Below, piece by piece: positions 1 through 7,783 of a stretch of DNA of 43,265 bases. The DNA is taken from the NCBI RefSeq assembly GCF_014647115.1, contig NZ_BMOO01000001.1, positions 606,919 to 650,183 of the forward strand. The letters run 5' to 3'. The first letter of the stretch is position 1. Every line of letters begins with the position of its first letter. Source of the stretch: Halarchaeum rubridurum (GTDB lineage: Archaea > Halobacteriota > Halobacteria > Halobacteriales > Halobacteriaceae). The notes below the pieces were generated by a model. That model was not told where the DNA came from and searched no databases. It saw only the letters and a program-made list of their open reading frames with translations. A program made the translations under genes and the position numbers.

Positions 1-501
1 GTGCTCGCGCACATGGGGCTCCCGGTGCCCGCCGAGGCGGCCCGCGTCCCCGACGTGGAGGAACTCCACTACCACGCGAAGAGTCAGGGGACGCTCGATG
101 CGGGTGCGTTCGAGTCGACGCTCCGGGATTTCGCGGCGCTCACGCGGGGCGCGGACGCGAAGTGCGTGCTCGTCGACGAGTTGGAGTCGATCACCGAACC
201 GGGGGCGTCCGCGAAGATCGTCGCCGGCATCCTCGAAGCGCTCCACGGCGCGGGCGCGACCGGCGTCTTCGTCTCTCACCTCGCGGGCGAGGTCCGCGAC
301 GCCGCGGACTACGACGTCGACGTGGACGGCATCCGCGCGGTCGGCTTGGAGGACGGCGAACTCGTCGTCGAGCGCTCCCCCGAGAAGGACCTGCTCGCAC
401 GCTCGACGCCCGAGCTCATCGTGGAGAAGCTCGCCGGCGAGGCGGACGACGCGGCGTTCTACGAGGACCTCTTGGAGAAGTTCGACGCGGACGCCGCGTG
501 A
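1..501 (+). CDS. MutS-family DNA mismatch repair-like ATPase, C-terminal part (5' truncated by window edge)
   Basis: The reading frame is open from base 1, so the true start lies outside the window; the GTG at base 1 is probably an internal valine. The visible 166 residues are the end of a MutS-type ABC ATPase. The segment beginning LAHMGLPVPAEAARV matches the helix after the MutS Walker A region. LVDELESITEPGASAK carries the Walker B Asp-Glu pair followed by a divergent form of the MutS signature, and VFVSHLAGEV corresponds to the switch that is usually a Thr-His or Ser-His. The divergence suggests a MutS5/MutS2-like haloarchaeal paralogue rather than canonical MutS1. The role, mismatch or recombination-intermediate binding, is inferred from the family. 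Ends in TGA; 134 bases separate it from the next gene. Confidence 0.8.
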   Translation: MLAHMGLPVPAEAARVPDVEELHYHAKSQGTLDAGAFESTLRDFAALTRGADAKCVLVDELESITEPGASAKIVAGILEALHGAGATGVFVSHLAGEVRDAADYDVDVDGIRAVGLEDGELVVERSPEKDLLARSTPELIVEKLAGEADDAAFYEDLLEKFDADAA

Positions 502-603
502 CGGAGCGGCGGCGGAGAGGGTGGGAGCCGGGCGAAGGGAGAGACGGCGGAGCGGCGAAGCGCGACGGAGCGGCGCGGGTCGAGGCGTCGACCGCCCGCG
601 AAG

Positions 604-610
604 GCTTATG
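604..610 (+). promoter_or_regulatory. TATA-like element of the Orc1/Cdc6 gene
   Basis: GCTTATG is centred about 28 bases before the ATG at 636, the spacing expected for a leaderless haloarchaeal transcript. It supports the choice of start. Confidence 0.55.
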
Positions 611-635
611 TGGCGCGCGGACCCACGTCACGGCG

Positions 636-1757
636 ATGGCCGACGACTCGGACGGGATGCTGTCGTGGGACGAGTCGGTGTTCCGCGACGAGCACGTCTT
701 CGAGATCGACTACGTGCCCGAGGCGTTCCGTCACCGCGAGTCGCAACTCCAGACCCTCCAGTACGCCCTCCGGCCCGCCGTCCGGGGGAACCGGCCGCTG
801 AACGCCATCGTCCGCGGGCCGCCGGGGACCGGCAAGACGACGGCGATTCAGAAGCTCTTCGGCGAACTCGGCGGCCAACCCGGCGTCCGCCCCGTCCGCG
901 TCAACTGTCAGGTGGACGGGACGCGCTACGGCGTCTTCTCGCGGGTGTTCCAGTCGATCTTCGACTACGAACCGCCCTCCTCCGGGGTGTCGTTCAAGAA
1001 GCTCTTCGGACAGGTCGCGGACCGCCTCGTCGACGAGGAGGAGGTGCTCGTCGTCGCGCTCGACGACGTCAACTACCTCTTCTACGAGAACGAGGCGAGC
1101 GACACGCTCTACTCGCTGTTGCGCGCCCACGAGACGCACCCGGGCGCGAAGGTCGGCGTCGTCCTCGTCTCCTCCGACACCGACCTCGACGTCGTCGAGG
1201 CTCTCGACGGGCGCGTCCAGTCCGTCTTCCGCCCGGAGGAGGCCTACTTCCCCGTCTACGACCGCGAGGAGGTCGCGGACATCCTCGGCGAGCGCGTCCG
1301 CGTCGGTTTCCGCGACGGCGCGCTCCCGATGAGCGTGCTCGACCGGGTGGCCGAGCAGACGGCGGAGGCGGGCGACCTCCGCGTCGGCATCGACATGCTC
1401 CGGCGCGCCGGCCTCCACGCCGAGTCGCGGGCCTCCGAGACCGTCGAAGTCGAGGACGTCGAGGCGGTGAGCGAGCGCGCGCGGAATCACCGACTCACCC
1501 GTGACATCGAGGCGCTGAGCGACGTGGAGCGCGCCCTCCTCGAAACCGTCGCGGAACACGACGGCGGGCGGGCGGGCGACGTCTACGACGCGTTCGCCGA
1601 GCGGACGGACCTCGGCTACACGCGCTACACCGAGCTCGTGAACAAGCTCGACCGCCTCGACCTCATCGACGCGCGCTACGAGAGCCTGGAGGGCCGCGGG
1701 CGCTCGCGGACGCTGACGCTCGCGCACGACGCCGAGGCGGTCGAGCGCCGGTTGTAG
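636..1757 (+). CDS. cdc6: Orc1/Cdc6-family replication initiator ATPase
   Basis: A 373-residue AAA+ protein of the archaeal Orc1/Cdc6 family, which binds origin repeats and loads the replicative helicase. Walker A is GPPGTGKT (residues 61-68). Walker B is VVALDD (139-144), with Asp-Asp instead of the usual Asp-Glu, as in some haloarchaeal Orc paralogues. A lid region and a C-terminal winged-helix domain follow from about residue 285. The frame is open much further upstream, but the ATG at 636 is preferred: it begins the conserved MADDSDGML N-terminus and has a TATA-like box 28 bases upstream. Haloarchaea carry many Orc paralogues. No obvious origin repeats flank this one, so it may not mark an active origin. 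Confidence 0.92.
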   Translation: MADDSDGMLSWDESVFRDEHVFEIDYVPEAFRHRESQLQTLQYALRPAVRGNRPLNAIVRGPPGTGKTTAIQKLFGELGGQPGVRPVRVNCQVDGTRYGVFSRVFQSIFDYEPPSSGVSFKKLFGQVADRLVDEEEVLVVALDDVNYLFYENEASDTLYSLLRAHETHPGAKVGVVLVSSDTDLDVVEALDGRVQSVFRPEEAYFPVYDREEVADILGERVRVGFRDGALPMSVLDRVAEQTAEAGDLRVGIDMLRRAGLHAESRASETVEVEDVEAVSERARNHRLTRDIEALSDVERALLETVAEHDGGRAGDVYDAFAERTDLGYTRYTELVNKLDRLDLIDARYESLEGRGRSRTLTLAHDAEAVERRL

Positions 1758-1778
1758 TGGCGTAGGCGGCTTCGGACG

Positions 1779-1786
1779 GTTTTTGG
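1779..1786 (+). promoter_or_regulatory. TATA-like element of rpiA
   Basis: GTTTTTGG is centred about 27 bases before the ATG at 1810, inside the short gap after the Orc gene. It favours the ATG over the GTG at 1801. Confidence 0.5.
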
Positions 1787-1809
1787 GGGCTCGGTCGTAG
1801 GTGGCGGGT

Positions 1810-2511
1810 ATGAAGCGCACCGGCGGGGGCGAGACGGCGAAACGACACGCTGGCGAGCGGGCCGCGGAGGCGGTGGACGACGGTGACGTCGTCGGCCTCG
1901 GCACCGGGAGCACGGCGGCGCACGCGATCCGCGCGCTCGGGCGGCGCGTCGACGCCGGCCTCGACGTGACGGGCGTGGCGACGAGCTTCCAGTCGCGCGA
2001 ACTCGCCCGCGAGGTCGGCGTCCCCGTGACGACGCTGGACGACGTCGGGGGCGTCGACGTCGCCATCGACGGCGCGGACCAGTTCGACCGCGAGACCGGC
2101 GCGCTGATAAAGGGCGGCGGGGCGGCGCACGCCCGCGAGAAGGTCGTCGACGCCTCCGCGGACCGGTTCCTCGTCGTCGCGGACCCGACGAAGGCGGCGC
2201 GGGGGCTGGACGCGTCCGTCCCGGTCGAGGTGCTCCCGTCGGCCCGCCGGCCCGTCGAGGCCGCGCTGGACGACCTCGGTGGCGAGCCGACGCTCCGCGC
2301 CGCCGCGCGCAAGGACGGTCCGGTGGTGACGGACAACGGGAACCTCGTGCTCGACTGCGCGTTCGGCGCGCTCGCCAACCCGGACGCGCTCGCGGTCGAC
2401 CTCTCGGGCGTCCCGGGCGTCGTCGCGCACGGGCTGTTCGTCGGCCTCGCCGACGCGGTGCTGGTCGGGACGGAGGACGGCGTCGAGCGGTACGACTACG
2501 CGGCGAAATAA
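1810..2511 (+). CDS. rpiA: Ribose-5-phosphate isomerase A
   Basis: RpiA interconverts ribose 5-phosphate and ribulose 5-phosphate (EC 5.3.1.6) in cytosolic pentose metabolism. The 233-residue product has the family hallmarks in order: phosphate-binding GLGTGST (29-35), catalytic DGAD (87-90, followed by Gln rather than the common Glu), KGGG (101-104) with the following REK holding the proposed catalytic Glu110, and VTDNGNLVLD near the C-terminus. Length is normal for RpiA. The ATG at 1810 is chosen over the in-frame GTG at 1801 because of TATA spacing. It stands alone, with a convergent small gene downstream. Confidence 0.96.
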   Translation: MKRTGGGETAKRHAGERAAEAVDDGDVVGLGTGSTAAHAIRALGRRVDAGLDVTGVATSFQSRELAREVGVPVTTLDDVGGVDVAIDGADQFDRETGALIKGGGAAHAREKVVDASADRFLVVADPTKAARGLDASVPVEVLPSARRPVEAALDDLGGEPTLRAAARKDGPVVTDNGNLVLDCAFGALANPDALAVDLSGVPGVVAHGLFVGLADAVLVGTEDGVERYDYAAK

Positions 2512-2535
2512 AACGGAGAAACGGGGAGGTCTCGT

Positions 2536-2703
2536 TTACAGGTCGCGCGGCTGAACGGTCTTGCGACCGTTCTCCTCGGCGCGGCGGGCGGCGTCGTCGA
2601 GGAGGTCCTCGACCTTCTCGTCGAGCGCATCGTAGAAGTCGGACGCGACGTTCTTCTCCTCGAGCGCTTCCTTCACGGCGGCCTTAACGATGAGGTCTGC
2701 CAT
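2536..2703 (-). CDS. 55-aa histone-fold protein lacking helix alpha-3 (DUF1931-like)
   Basis: A 55-residue protein. Helix 1 (about LIVKAAVKEALEEKN), a short loop and a long helix 2 (FYDALDEKVEDLLDDAARRA) are followed by GRKTVQPRDL and the stop. Arg47, Thr49 and Asp54 form the RxTxxxxD motif that ends loop 2 of histones. The third histone helix is absent because the protein stops immediately after it. I recall haloarchaeal proteins of this kind being annotated DUF1931 and discussed as alpha-3-truncated histones. Function is unknown; DNA binding is a guess. The ATG start is supported by TTATTAA 28 bases upstream. Its 3' end faces rpiA. Confidence 0.88.
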   Translation of the reverse strand: MADLIVKAAVKEALEEKNVASDFYDALDEKVEDLLDDAARRAEENGRKTVQPRDL

Positions 2704-2727
2704 ACGGCGTTTGCTTTACTTGCCTCG

Positions 2728-2734
2728 TTAATAA
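2728..2734 (-). promoter_or_regulatory. TATA box of the small histone-like gene
   Basis: TTATTAA on the minus strand is centred 28 bases before the ATG at 2703. It is one of the most AT-rich elements in this GC-rich window, suggesting strong expression. Confidence 0.6.
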
Positions 2735-2821
2735 GGCTTCCCATAAACTGACGTGAGAGGGCCTTCTGTCGGGGGATCGGGAAGCGAAACCCACCTGTAT
2801 TTGGGGGGCGACGGGTCGTTT

Positions 2822-3589
2822 ATGCGTGACGTGCTCGAACGGCTCGCGGCCGGCGAGCTGTCGGTCGCGGCGGCCGAGGCCGAGCTCGCGGGGTACGCGA
2901 CGACGGACGCCGGGCGGTTCGACGCCGCCCGCGAGACGCGTCGCGGCGTCCCAGAGGCGGTCCTCGCGGAGGGGAAGACCCCCGCGGAGGTCGGCGCGCT
3001 CGCCGCGACGGCGGTCGAGACGGCCGGCCGCGCGCTCGTCACCCGCGCCGACGGCGAGCGGCGGGCCGCGGTCCGCGCAGCGATGGCCGAAGAACACCCC
3101 GACGCCGACGTGAGAGTCGACGAGCGTGCGCGGGTCGTCGTCGCCCACGCGCCCGCGTTCGAGCCGCCCGCGTTGGACGCCACCGTCGGCCTCGTCTCGG
3201 GCGGCACGAGCGACGCCGCGGCGCTCGGCGAGGCCGACGCCGTGGCGACCGAGATGGGAGCCCGAACCGAGCGCGTCGAGGACGTCGGCGTCGCCAGCAT
3301 CGCGCGCCTCCTCGATCGCGTCGACGGCCTCCGGGCGTGTGACGTCGTCGTCGTCGCCGCCGGGCGCGAGGGGGCGCTCCCGACCGTCGTCGCCGGCCTG
3401 CTCGACGCGCCCGTGATCGGCCTCCCCGTCTCCACGGGGTACGGCCACGGCGGGCGCGGCGAGGCCGCGATGCTCGGGATGCTCCAGTCGTGTACCGTCC
3501 TCTCGGCCGTGAACGTCGACGCGGGGTTCGTCGCGGGCGCGCAGGCCGGCCTGATAGCGCGCCGGATCGCGGCCGCCCGCGAGGGGTGA
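2822..3589 (+). CDS. larB: LarB-type pyridinium carboxylase (AIR carboxylase-like)
   Basis: LarB carboxylates nicotinic acid adenine dinucleotide in synthesis of the nickel-pincer cofactor of lactate racemase. The C-terminal half has a PurE-like fold. The 255-residue product shows the typical helical N-terminus ([14 protein letters not shown]) and, from about residue 120, the PurE-like core with [29 protein letters not shown], and the glycine-rich [18 protein letters not shown]. The start at 2822 fits family length; the frame continues 23 codons upstream without homology. larA, larC and larE are not in this window, so its role here is inferred from family only. It overlaps or abuts the following GIY-YIG gene. 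Confidence 0.9.
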   Translation: MRDVLERLAAGELSVAAAEAELAGYATTDAGRFDAARETRRGVPEAVLAEGKTPAEVGALAATAVETAGRALVTRADGERRAAVRAAMAEEHPDADVRVDERARVVVAHAPAFEPPALDATVGLVSGGTSDAAALGEADAVATEMGARTERVEDVGVASIARLLDRVDGLRACDVVVVAAGREGALPTVVAGLLDAPVIGLPVSTGYGHGGRGEAAMLGMLQSCTVLSAVNVDAGFVAGAQAGLIARRIAAAREG

Positions 3590-3591
3590 GC

Positions 3592-3828
3592 GTGCACCAC
3601 GTCTACGTCCTCGAATGCGCCGACGGGACGTTCTACACGGGATACACGACGGACATCGAGCGCCGCGTGCGCGAACACGACGCCGGCGAGGGCGCGAAGT
3701 ACACGCGCGGGCGGACGCCGGTCGAGCTCAGATACACCGAGACGTACGAGTCGAAGAGCGCGGCGATGAGCCGCGAGTACGAGATCAAACAGCTCTCGCG
3801 GGCGCAAAAAGAGCGCCTGATCGAGTAG
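3592..3828 (+). CDS. GIY-YIG domain small protein (UPF0213/UvrC-N-like)
   Basis: A 78-residue single-domain GIY-YIG protein. The motif halves are [16 protein letters not shown] (Tyr and Tyr-Thr-Gly-Tyr) and the Arg in IERRVREH, with a downstream Glu in [15 protein letters not shown]. Such free-standing domains are structurally related to the UvrC nuclease domain, but their substrates are mostly unknown. The GTG at 3592 is preferred because a GAGGGG stretch lies 5 bases upstream; the in-frame GTG at 3586 would give a 4-base overlap with larB. Either way it is probably translated from the larB message. Confidence 0.85.
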   Translation: MHHVYVLECADGTFYTGYTTDIERRVREHDAGEGAKYTRGRTPVELRYTETYESKSAAMSREYEIKQLSRAQKERLIE

Positions 3829-3869
3829 GCCGGACGGTGGGGTGGGGTCGCGGTGCGGTCTCGCGGCGT

Positions 3870-4904
3870 CTATTCGGGCTTCAGCCCGCCGTCCTGCACG
3901 CGCATGATCGCTTCCCCGTCCGCGAGGTTGGGGGCGTCGACGAGCCGGACGATCCGCTTGTCGCCCTTCGACTTGCGGAGGTAGATGCGGAACGTCGAGG
4001 TGTGCCCGAGGATGTTCCCGCCGATGGGTTTCGTCGGGTCGCCGAAGAACGAGTCGGGGTTCGACTGGACCTGGTTCGTGATGACGACCGCGGTGTTGTG
4101 GAGGTCGCCGATGCGCAGCAGGTCGTGGAGGTGTTTGTTGAGCTTCTGCTGGCGGTCGGCGAGTTCGCCCCGGCCGACGTACTCCGCGCGGAAGTGCGCG
4201 GTGAGGGAGTCGACGCAGAGCAGTCGGACCGGCCAGTCGGTGTCCTCGTTCTCCTGGGCGACCTCCTTGGCCTTCTCGGCGAGGAGTATCTGGTGGTTCG
4301 AGTTGAACGCCTTGGCGACGTGAATCTTGTCGAGGACGCGCTGGACGAGTTCGTCGAGGTCCGCCTCGTCGGTCGGGTCGCCCTCCTCGATTCCGTGGAG
4401 CTCCATGGTGTCCGCGAGGACCTCCTCGTCGAGGCCCCGAACCATGTCGTCGATGCGCTCGGGGCGGAAGGTGTCCTCGGAGTCGACGAAGACGGCCGAA
4501 CCCTCCAGACCGCCGTGCTCCTTCGGGAGCTGGACGGTGACGGAGAGCTGGTGGGTCACCTGGGACTTGCCGGCCCCGAACTCGCCGTACACCTCGGTGA
4601 TGGACTGCGTCTCGACGCCGCCCCCGAGGAGCTCGTCGACCTCCGGGACGCCCCAGGTGAGCTTGCCGATCTGCTCGCGGCGTTCGAGGACGGACGTGCC
4701 GCTCTCGAAGCCGCCGATGTCGGCCTGCTCGCGGGCGCTCTGGATGATGTCGCTGGCGCTGGATTCGCCGACGTCGCCGGTGTTGGAGAGCTCGCCGGGG
4801 CTGGCGACGGCGATGCTCTGGAAGGAGTCGTAGCCGGCGTCGCGGAGCTTCTCGGCGGTCGCGGGGCCGACGCCGGAGAGCTCCTCAAGGTCTACATCGG
4901 GCAT
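3870..4904 (-). CDS. radA: DNA repair and recombination protein RadA
   Basis: RadA is the archaeal RecA/Rad51 strand-exchange protein for homologous recombination. The 344-residue product begins with a helix-hairpin-helix domain ([17 protein letters not shown], residues 4-20). It has Walker A GEFGAGKS (107-114), Walker B RLLCVDSL and the DNA-binding loop region around [19 protein letters not shown]. No intein interrupts it. The frame is open upstream, but [13 protein letters not shown] is the conserved N-terminus. GGAGGA lies 5 bases before this ATG and a TTTATC element about 28 bases upstream. Confidence 0.97.
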   Translation of the reverse strand: MPDVDLEELSGVGPATAEKLRDAGYDSFQSIAVASPGELSNTGDVGESSASDIIQSAREQADIGGFESGTSVLERREQIGKLTWGVPEVDELLGGGVETQSITEVYGEFGAGKSQVTHQLSVTVQLPKEHGGLEGSAVFVDSEDTFRPERIDDMVRGLDEEVLADTMELHGIEEGDPTDEADLDELVQRVLDKIHVAKAFNSNHQILLAEKAKEVAQENEDTDWPVRLLCVDSLTAHFRAEYVGRGELADRQQKLNKHLHDLLRIGDLHNTAVVITNQVQSNPDSFFGDPTKPIGGNILGHTSTFRIYLRKSKGDKRIVRLVDAPNLADGEAIMRVQDGGLKPE

Positions 4905-4908
4905 GTAC

Positions 4909-4936
4909 TCCTCCGTTGTGCGCCCGTGGGGATAAA
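4909..4936 (-). promoter_or_regulatory. radA promoter with Shine-Dalgarno sequence
   Basis: On the minus strand TTTATC (4931-4936) is followed by GGAGGA (4909-4914) five bases before the ATG. The TATA spacing would predict a near-leaderless transcript. The Shine-Dalgarno sequence would be used only if transcription starts further upstream, so the two signals partly compete. Confidence 0.5.
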
Positions 4937-5042
4937 CCCTCGTACACAGGAGGGTGAAAGTGAAACTGCGGGGCGTGACGCGGTCGCTCGGTGGGGTGAG
5001 GCGCACGTTCAAGGCCGAAGAGTAAGTCCGCGTTCGCTCCCG

Positions 5043-5639
5043 TTACTCCCAGGGGTGTCCCCCGGGGGCGTCCGGCCAGAGGGGGTACCAGTAGGCGGTG
5101 TCGGGTTCGACGTCGAGTTCGCCGTCGAGGACCGACTGGAGGGTGACTTCGGTGCTCGAATCGCGCTCGTGGTCGCCGGCGGGCGCGAAGGGGTAGAAGG
5201 TGCCGCGCTTGAACGAGTAGACCCAGTAGACGGGACGGCCGCCGTCGAGCGGGTCGAACGGGAAGACCGCGGCGAGGAGCCGGTCGCCGTAGCCCCGCTC
5301 GGCGAGCGTGTCCGCGGCGACGTAGAGTTCGGTCGTGAGGTCGGTGATGTCGTCGCGTTCCACGACCGCCCACGTGTAGCCGTGGTCGTCCGTCCGAATC
5401 TCGCGGAATCCCCCGCTTTCCAGGACGTCCTCGACGTCCCGCAGGGTGCTGCGGAAGTCCGTCGAGTCCATCGCGGAGAGACAGAGCCCGGCGCGCTCGC
5501 CGGGCGCGTAGTCGAGGTCGGCCTCCATCGTCACGGACGCCGCGTTCAGCTGGAAGAAGTCCTCGGGGTCCGCGGGTCGCGTCGCGTCCGCCTCGGCGCT
5601 GAGGCCGAGGACGTCACGAACGGTGTCGAGGAGGCCCAT
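5043..5639 (-). CDS. pspAB: PspA-associated protein PspAB
   Basis: A 198-residue soluble protein starting MGLLDTVRDVLGLSAEADATR and continuing into the ADPEDFFQLNAASVTMEADL region typical of PspAB. This family is found with PspA/HtpX membrane-stress genes in archaea and actinobacteria. The assignment rests on the conserved N-terminal half and on its position directly after htpX: the htpX stop TAG is immediately followed by this ATG with no spacer, so translation is probably coupled. Its biochemical role is not established; involvement in the envelope-stress response is inferred from the neighbour. No pspA gene is in the window. Confidence 0.82.
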   Translation of the reverse strand: MGLLDTVRDVLGLSAEADATRPADPEDFFQLNAASVTMEADLDYAPGERAGLCLSAMDSTDFRSTLRDVEDVLESGGFREIRTDDHGYTWAVVERDDITDLTTELYVAADTLAERGYGDRLLAAVFPFDPLDGGRPVYWVYSFKRGTFYPFAPAGDHERDSSTEVTLQSVLDGELDVEPDTAYWYPLWPDAPGGHPWE

Positions 5640-6527
5640 CTACGCGCTCGACCTGGTCTCCATCTCGCGTTCGAGCGCGCGGAGGCGTTCGACGCGTTTC
5701 TCCGTCGGCGGGTGCGTGCTGAACAGCCGGGTGAGCGTCCCGCCCGAGAGCGGGATGATGAAGAACGCGTTCATCTCGGCCTGCTCGCGCATGTCCTCCG
5801 TCGGCACGCGCTCCATCCGGCCGTCGATCTTGAGGAGCGCGGAGGCGAGCGCCGCGGGGTTACCGCAGATGAGCGCGCCGCCGCGGTCCGCGGCGTACTC
5901 GCGGTAGCGGCTGAGCGCGCGGATGAGCAGGTAGGAGACGACCCAGACGACGAGCGAGACGACGATGGCGACCCAGACGGGCGCTGCGTTCCGGTCGCGG
6001 CTGTTGCCCCCGAAGAGCCACCCCCAGCGGACGATGACGAACGCGATGGTCGAGAGGAACGACGCGACCGTCATCACCGCCATGTCGCGGTGTTTCACGT
6101 GCGCGAGCTCGTGCGCGAGCACGCCCGCGAGCTCCTCGTCGTTCAGCGTGTCGAGCAGGCCGGTCGTGACGCAGACCGCGGCGTGGTTCTTCGAGCGCCC
6201 CGTGGCGAAGGCGTTCGGGACGCGCGAGTCGACGACGGCGACGGTCGGCTTCGGGAGGTCCGCGCCCTGCGCGAGTCGCCCCACCGTCCCGTGCAAGTGT
6301 GGGTACTCGTCCTCCGAGACCTCGCGCGCGCCCATGCTCCAGAGGGTGAGGCGGTCGCTGAAGAGGTACTGGACGAGCGAGAACCCCCCGATGAAGAGCG
6401 CCATCAGGAGGAGGCCGCCGCCCAGGTACGCGACGAGCGCCCCCGCGAAGACGAGGTAGAGGACGAACAGGAGGACCATCGTCAGGACCATCCGGGCCCG
6501 CAGGCCCCAGTCCGTGTTCCACTCCAT
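5640..6527 (-). CDS. htpX: HtpX-like membrane zinc metalloprotease (M48)
   Basis: HtpX is an inner-membrane M48 protease that degrades misfolded membrane proteins. The 295-residue product has two N-terminal membrane segments (about residues 12-34 and 38-56), then the protease domain with AHELAHVKH, in which His139, Glu140 and His143 form the HExxH zinc site. Two further hydrophobic segments lie at about 150-200. The Glu ligand lies in YREYAADRGGA. Length fits the family. A CTTTTAG element is centred 28 bases before the ATG. It is the promoter-proximal gene of an operon with pspAB. Confidence 0.95.
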   Translation of the reverse strand: MEWNTDWGLRARMVLTMVLLFVLYLVFAGALVAYLGGGLLLMALFIGGFSLVQYLFSDRLTLWSMGAREVSEDEYPHLHGTVGRLAQGADLPKPTVAVVDSRVPNAFATGRSKNHAAVCVTTGLLDTLNDEELAGVLAHELAHVKHRDMAVMTVASFLSTIAFVIVRWGWLFGGNSRDRNAAPVWVAIVVSLVVWVVSYLLIRALSRYREYAADRGGALICGNPAALASALLKIDGRMERVPTEDMREQAEMNAFFIIPLSGGTLTRLFSTHPPTEKRVERLRALEREMETRSSA

Positions 6528-6551
6528 GTACGCGACCTTGGCGGTGTGAGA

Positions 6552-6558
6552 CTAAAAG
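6552..6558 (-). promoter_or_regulatory. TATA-like element of the htpX-pspAB operon
   Basis: CTTTTAG on the minus strand is centred 28 bases before the htpX ATG. Confidence 0.5.
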
Positions 6559-6657
6559 CCGTCCCCACGGCGGGCCGGTGGCGGTGGGACACACCACAAC
6601 GGTGCACGGGGAATCGACACACCCCCGAGTGACCGACGCACACACCCGAAGGACCGG

Positions 6658-6664
6658 GTTTAAC
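6658..6664 (+). promoter_or_regulatory. TATA-like element of the nmd3 operon
   Basis: GTTTAAC is centred 28 bases before the ATG at 6689, indicating a leaderless transcript. Confidence 0.55.
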
Positions 6665-6688
6665 CGTTCTCGCGCCCATTCACTCTGT

Positions 6689-7783
6689 ATGAGCGAGGCC
6701 GCTTTCTGCCCGCGCTGTGGCGATTCCGTCCCGGAGGGGGCGACGGGACACACTCGCCGCGAGCGGGCGCTCTGTAACGACTGCTACTTCGAGGACTTCG
6801 AGCTCGTGGACGCGCCCGAGCGCGTGGAGGTGACGGTCTGCGCGCACTGCGGGGCCGTCGAGCGCGGGAACCGCTGGGAGGACGTCGGCGCGCGCGACTA
6901 CACGGACGTCGCCATCGAGTCGGTGTCGGAGGCGCTCGGCGTCCACGTCGACGCCGAGGACGTCTCGTGGGGCGTCGACCCCGAGCAGGTGGACGAGACG
7001 ACGATCCGGATGCACTGTCAGTTCTCCGGGGTCGTTCGAGGCGAACCGCTCGTTGAGGAGTTCACCGTCCCCGTGAAAATCGCCAAGCAGACCTGTCAGC
7101 GCTGCGGGCGGATCGCGGGCGACTACTACGCGAGCGTCGTGCAGGTGCGCGCCGTCGGGGACCGAACGCCGACGAGCGAGGAGACGGAGCGCGCCCGCGA
7201 GATCGCAGAGGAGATAACGGAGTCGATGGAGGCGACGGGCGACCGGAACGCGTTCGTCACCGAGGTCACGGAGAAGCCCGAGGGCCTCGACCTCAAGCTC
7301 TCCGACACGAAGATCGGGAAGAACGTCGCGCGCAAGCTCACCGAGGAGCTCGGCGGGGCGTACGACTCCTCGGAGACGCTGGTGACGGAGGACGAGGACG
7401 GCAACGAGGTGTACCGGGTGACGTTCGCCATCCGGCTCCCGGAGTTCGTCCCGGGCGACGTGATCGACCTCGCGGACGACGACGAGGGGCCGGTGCTCGT
7501 GCGCTCCGTGCAGGGGAACCTGAAGGGCGTGCGCCTGACGACGGGCGAGCCGTTCGAGGCGACCCACGAGGTCGGGGACGCCCCCGACGCCCGGAAGCTC
7601 GGAACGCGTGCGGACGGCGAGGAGACGACGCTCGTCGCCGTCGAGGACGAGAACGCCGTGCAGGTGCTCGACCCCGAGACGTACGCGTCGGTGACGGTCG
7701 CGCGCCCCGACTACCTCGACACCGACGAGACAGAGGTGCCGGTGTTGAAGTCTCGCGCGGGCATCCACGTCCTCCCGTCGTGA
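6689..7783 (+). CDS. nmd3: Archaeal NMD3-family ribosome-biogenesis protein
   Basis: A 364-residue homologue of eukaryotic NMD3, the adaptor for 60S subunit export. Archaea have no nucleus, so a late large-subunit assembly role is assumed. The N-terminal zinc-binding region has Cys pairs at 7/10 (FCPRCG), 29/32 (LCNDC), 51/54 (VCAHCG) and a later TCQRCG. The rest is the NMD3 core with a C-terminal OB-like beta region (PGDVIDLADDDEGPVLVRS). The start at 6689 is set by the conserved MSEAAFCPRCG N-terminus and the TATA spacing. Its stop overlaps the next gene by 4 bases (GTGA), so the tRNA-modification gene is co-translated with it. Confidence 0.9.
   Translation: MSEAAFCPRCGDSVPEGATGHTRRERALCNDCYFEDFELVDAPERVEVTVCAHCGAVERGNRWEDVGARDYTDVAIESVSEALGVHVDAEDVSWGVDPEQVDETTIRMHCQFSGVVRGEPLVEEFTVPVKIAKQTCQRCGRIAGDYYASVVQVRAVGDRTPTSEETERAREIAEEITESMEATGDRNAFVTEVTEKPEGLDLKLSDTKIGKNVARKLTEELGGAYDSSETLVTEDEDGNEVYRVTFAIRLPEFVPGDVIDLADDDEGPVLVRSVQGNLKGVRLTTGEPFEATHEVGDAPDARKLGTRADGEETTLVAVEDENAVQVLDPETYASVTVARPDYLDTDETEVPVLKSRAGIHVLPS

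Noticed and set aside
502-635. Replication origin next to the Orc gene
   Set aside because: No origin-recognition repeats or AT-rich unwinding region is visible on either side; Orc paralogues often lie away from origins.
606-2378. 590-codon open frame on the minus strand
   Set aside because: It is antisense to the Orc and rpiA genes, which have clear motifs. Long antisense frames are common in DNA this GC-rich, and its protein is an Arg/Ala/Val-rich sequence without domains.
2822-3589. larB as a PurE phosphoribosylaminoimidazole carboxylase
   Set aside because: The N-terminal helical part and total length of 255 residues fit LarB; PurE is about 160 residues.
3870-4904. Intein in radA or rfcS
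   Set aside because: Both genes run without interruption through their Walker motifs and have normal lengths.
3615-6632. 1005-codon plus-strand open frame
   Set aside because: It is the antisense of radA, pspAB and htpX, all well supported on the other strand. The translation is low-complexity Arg/Val/Glu.
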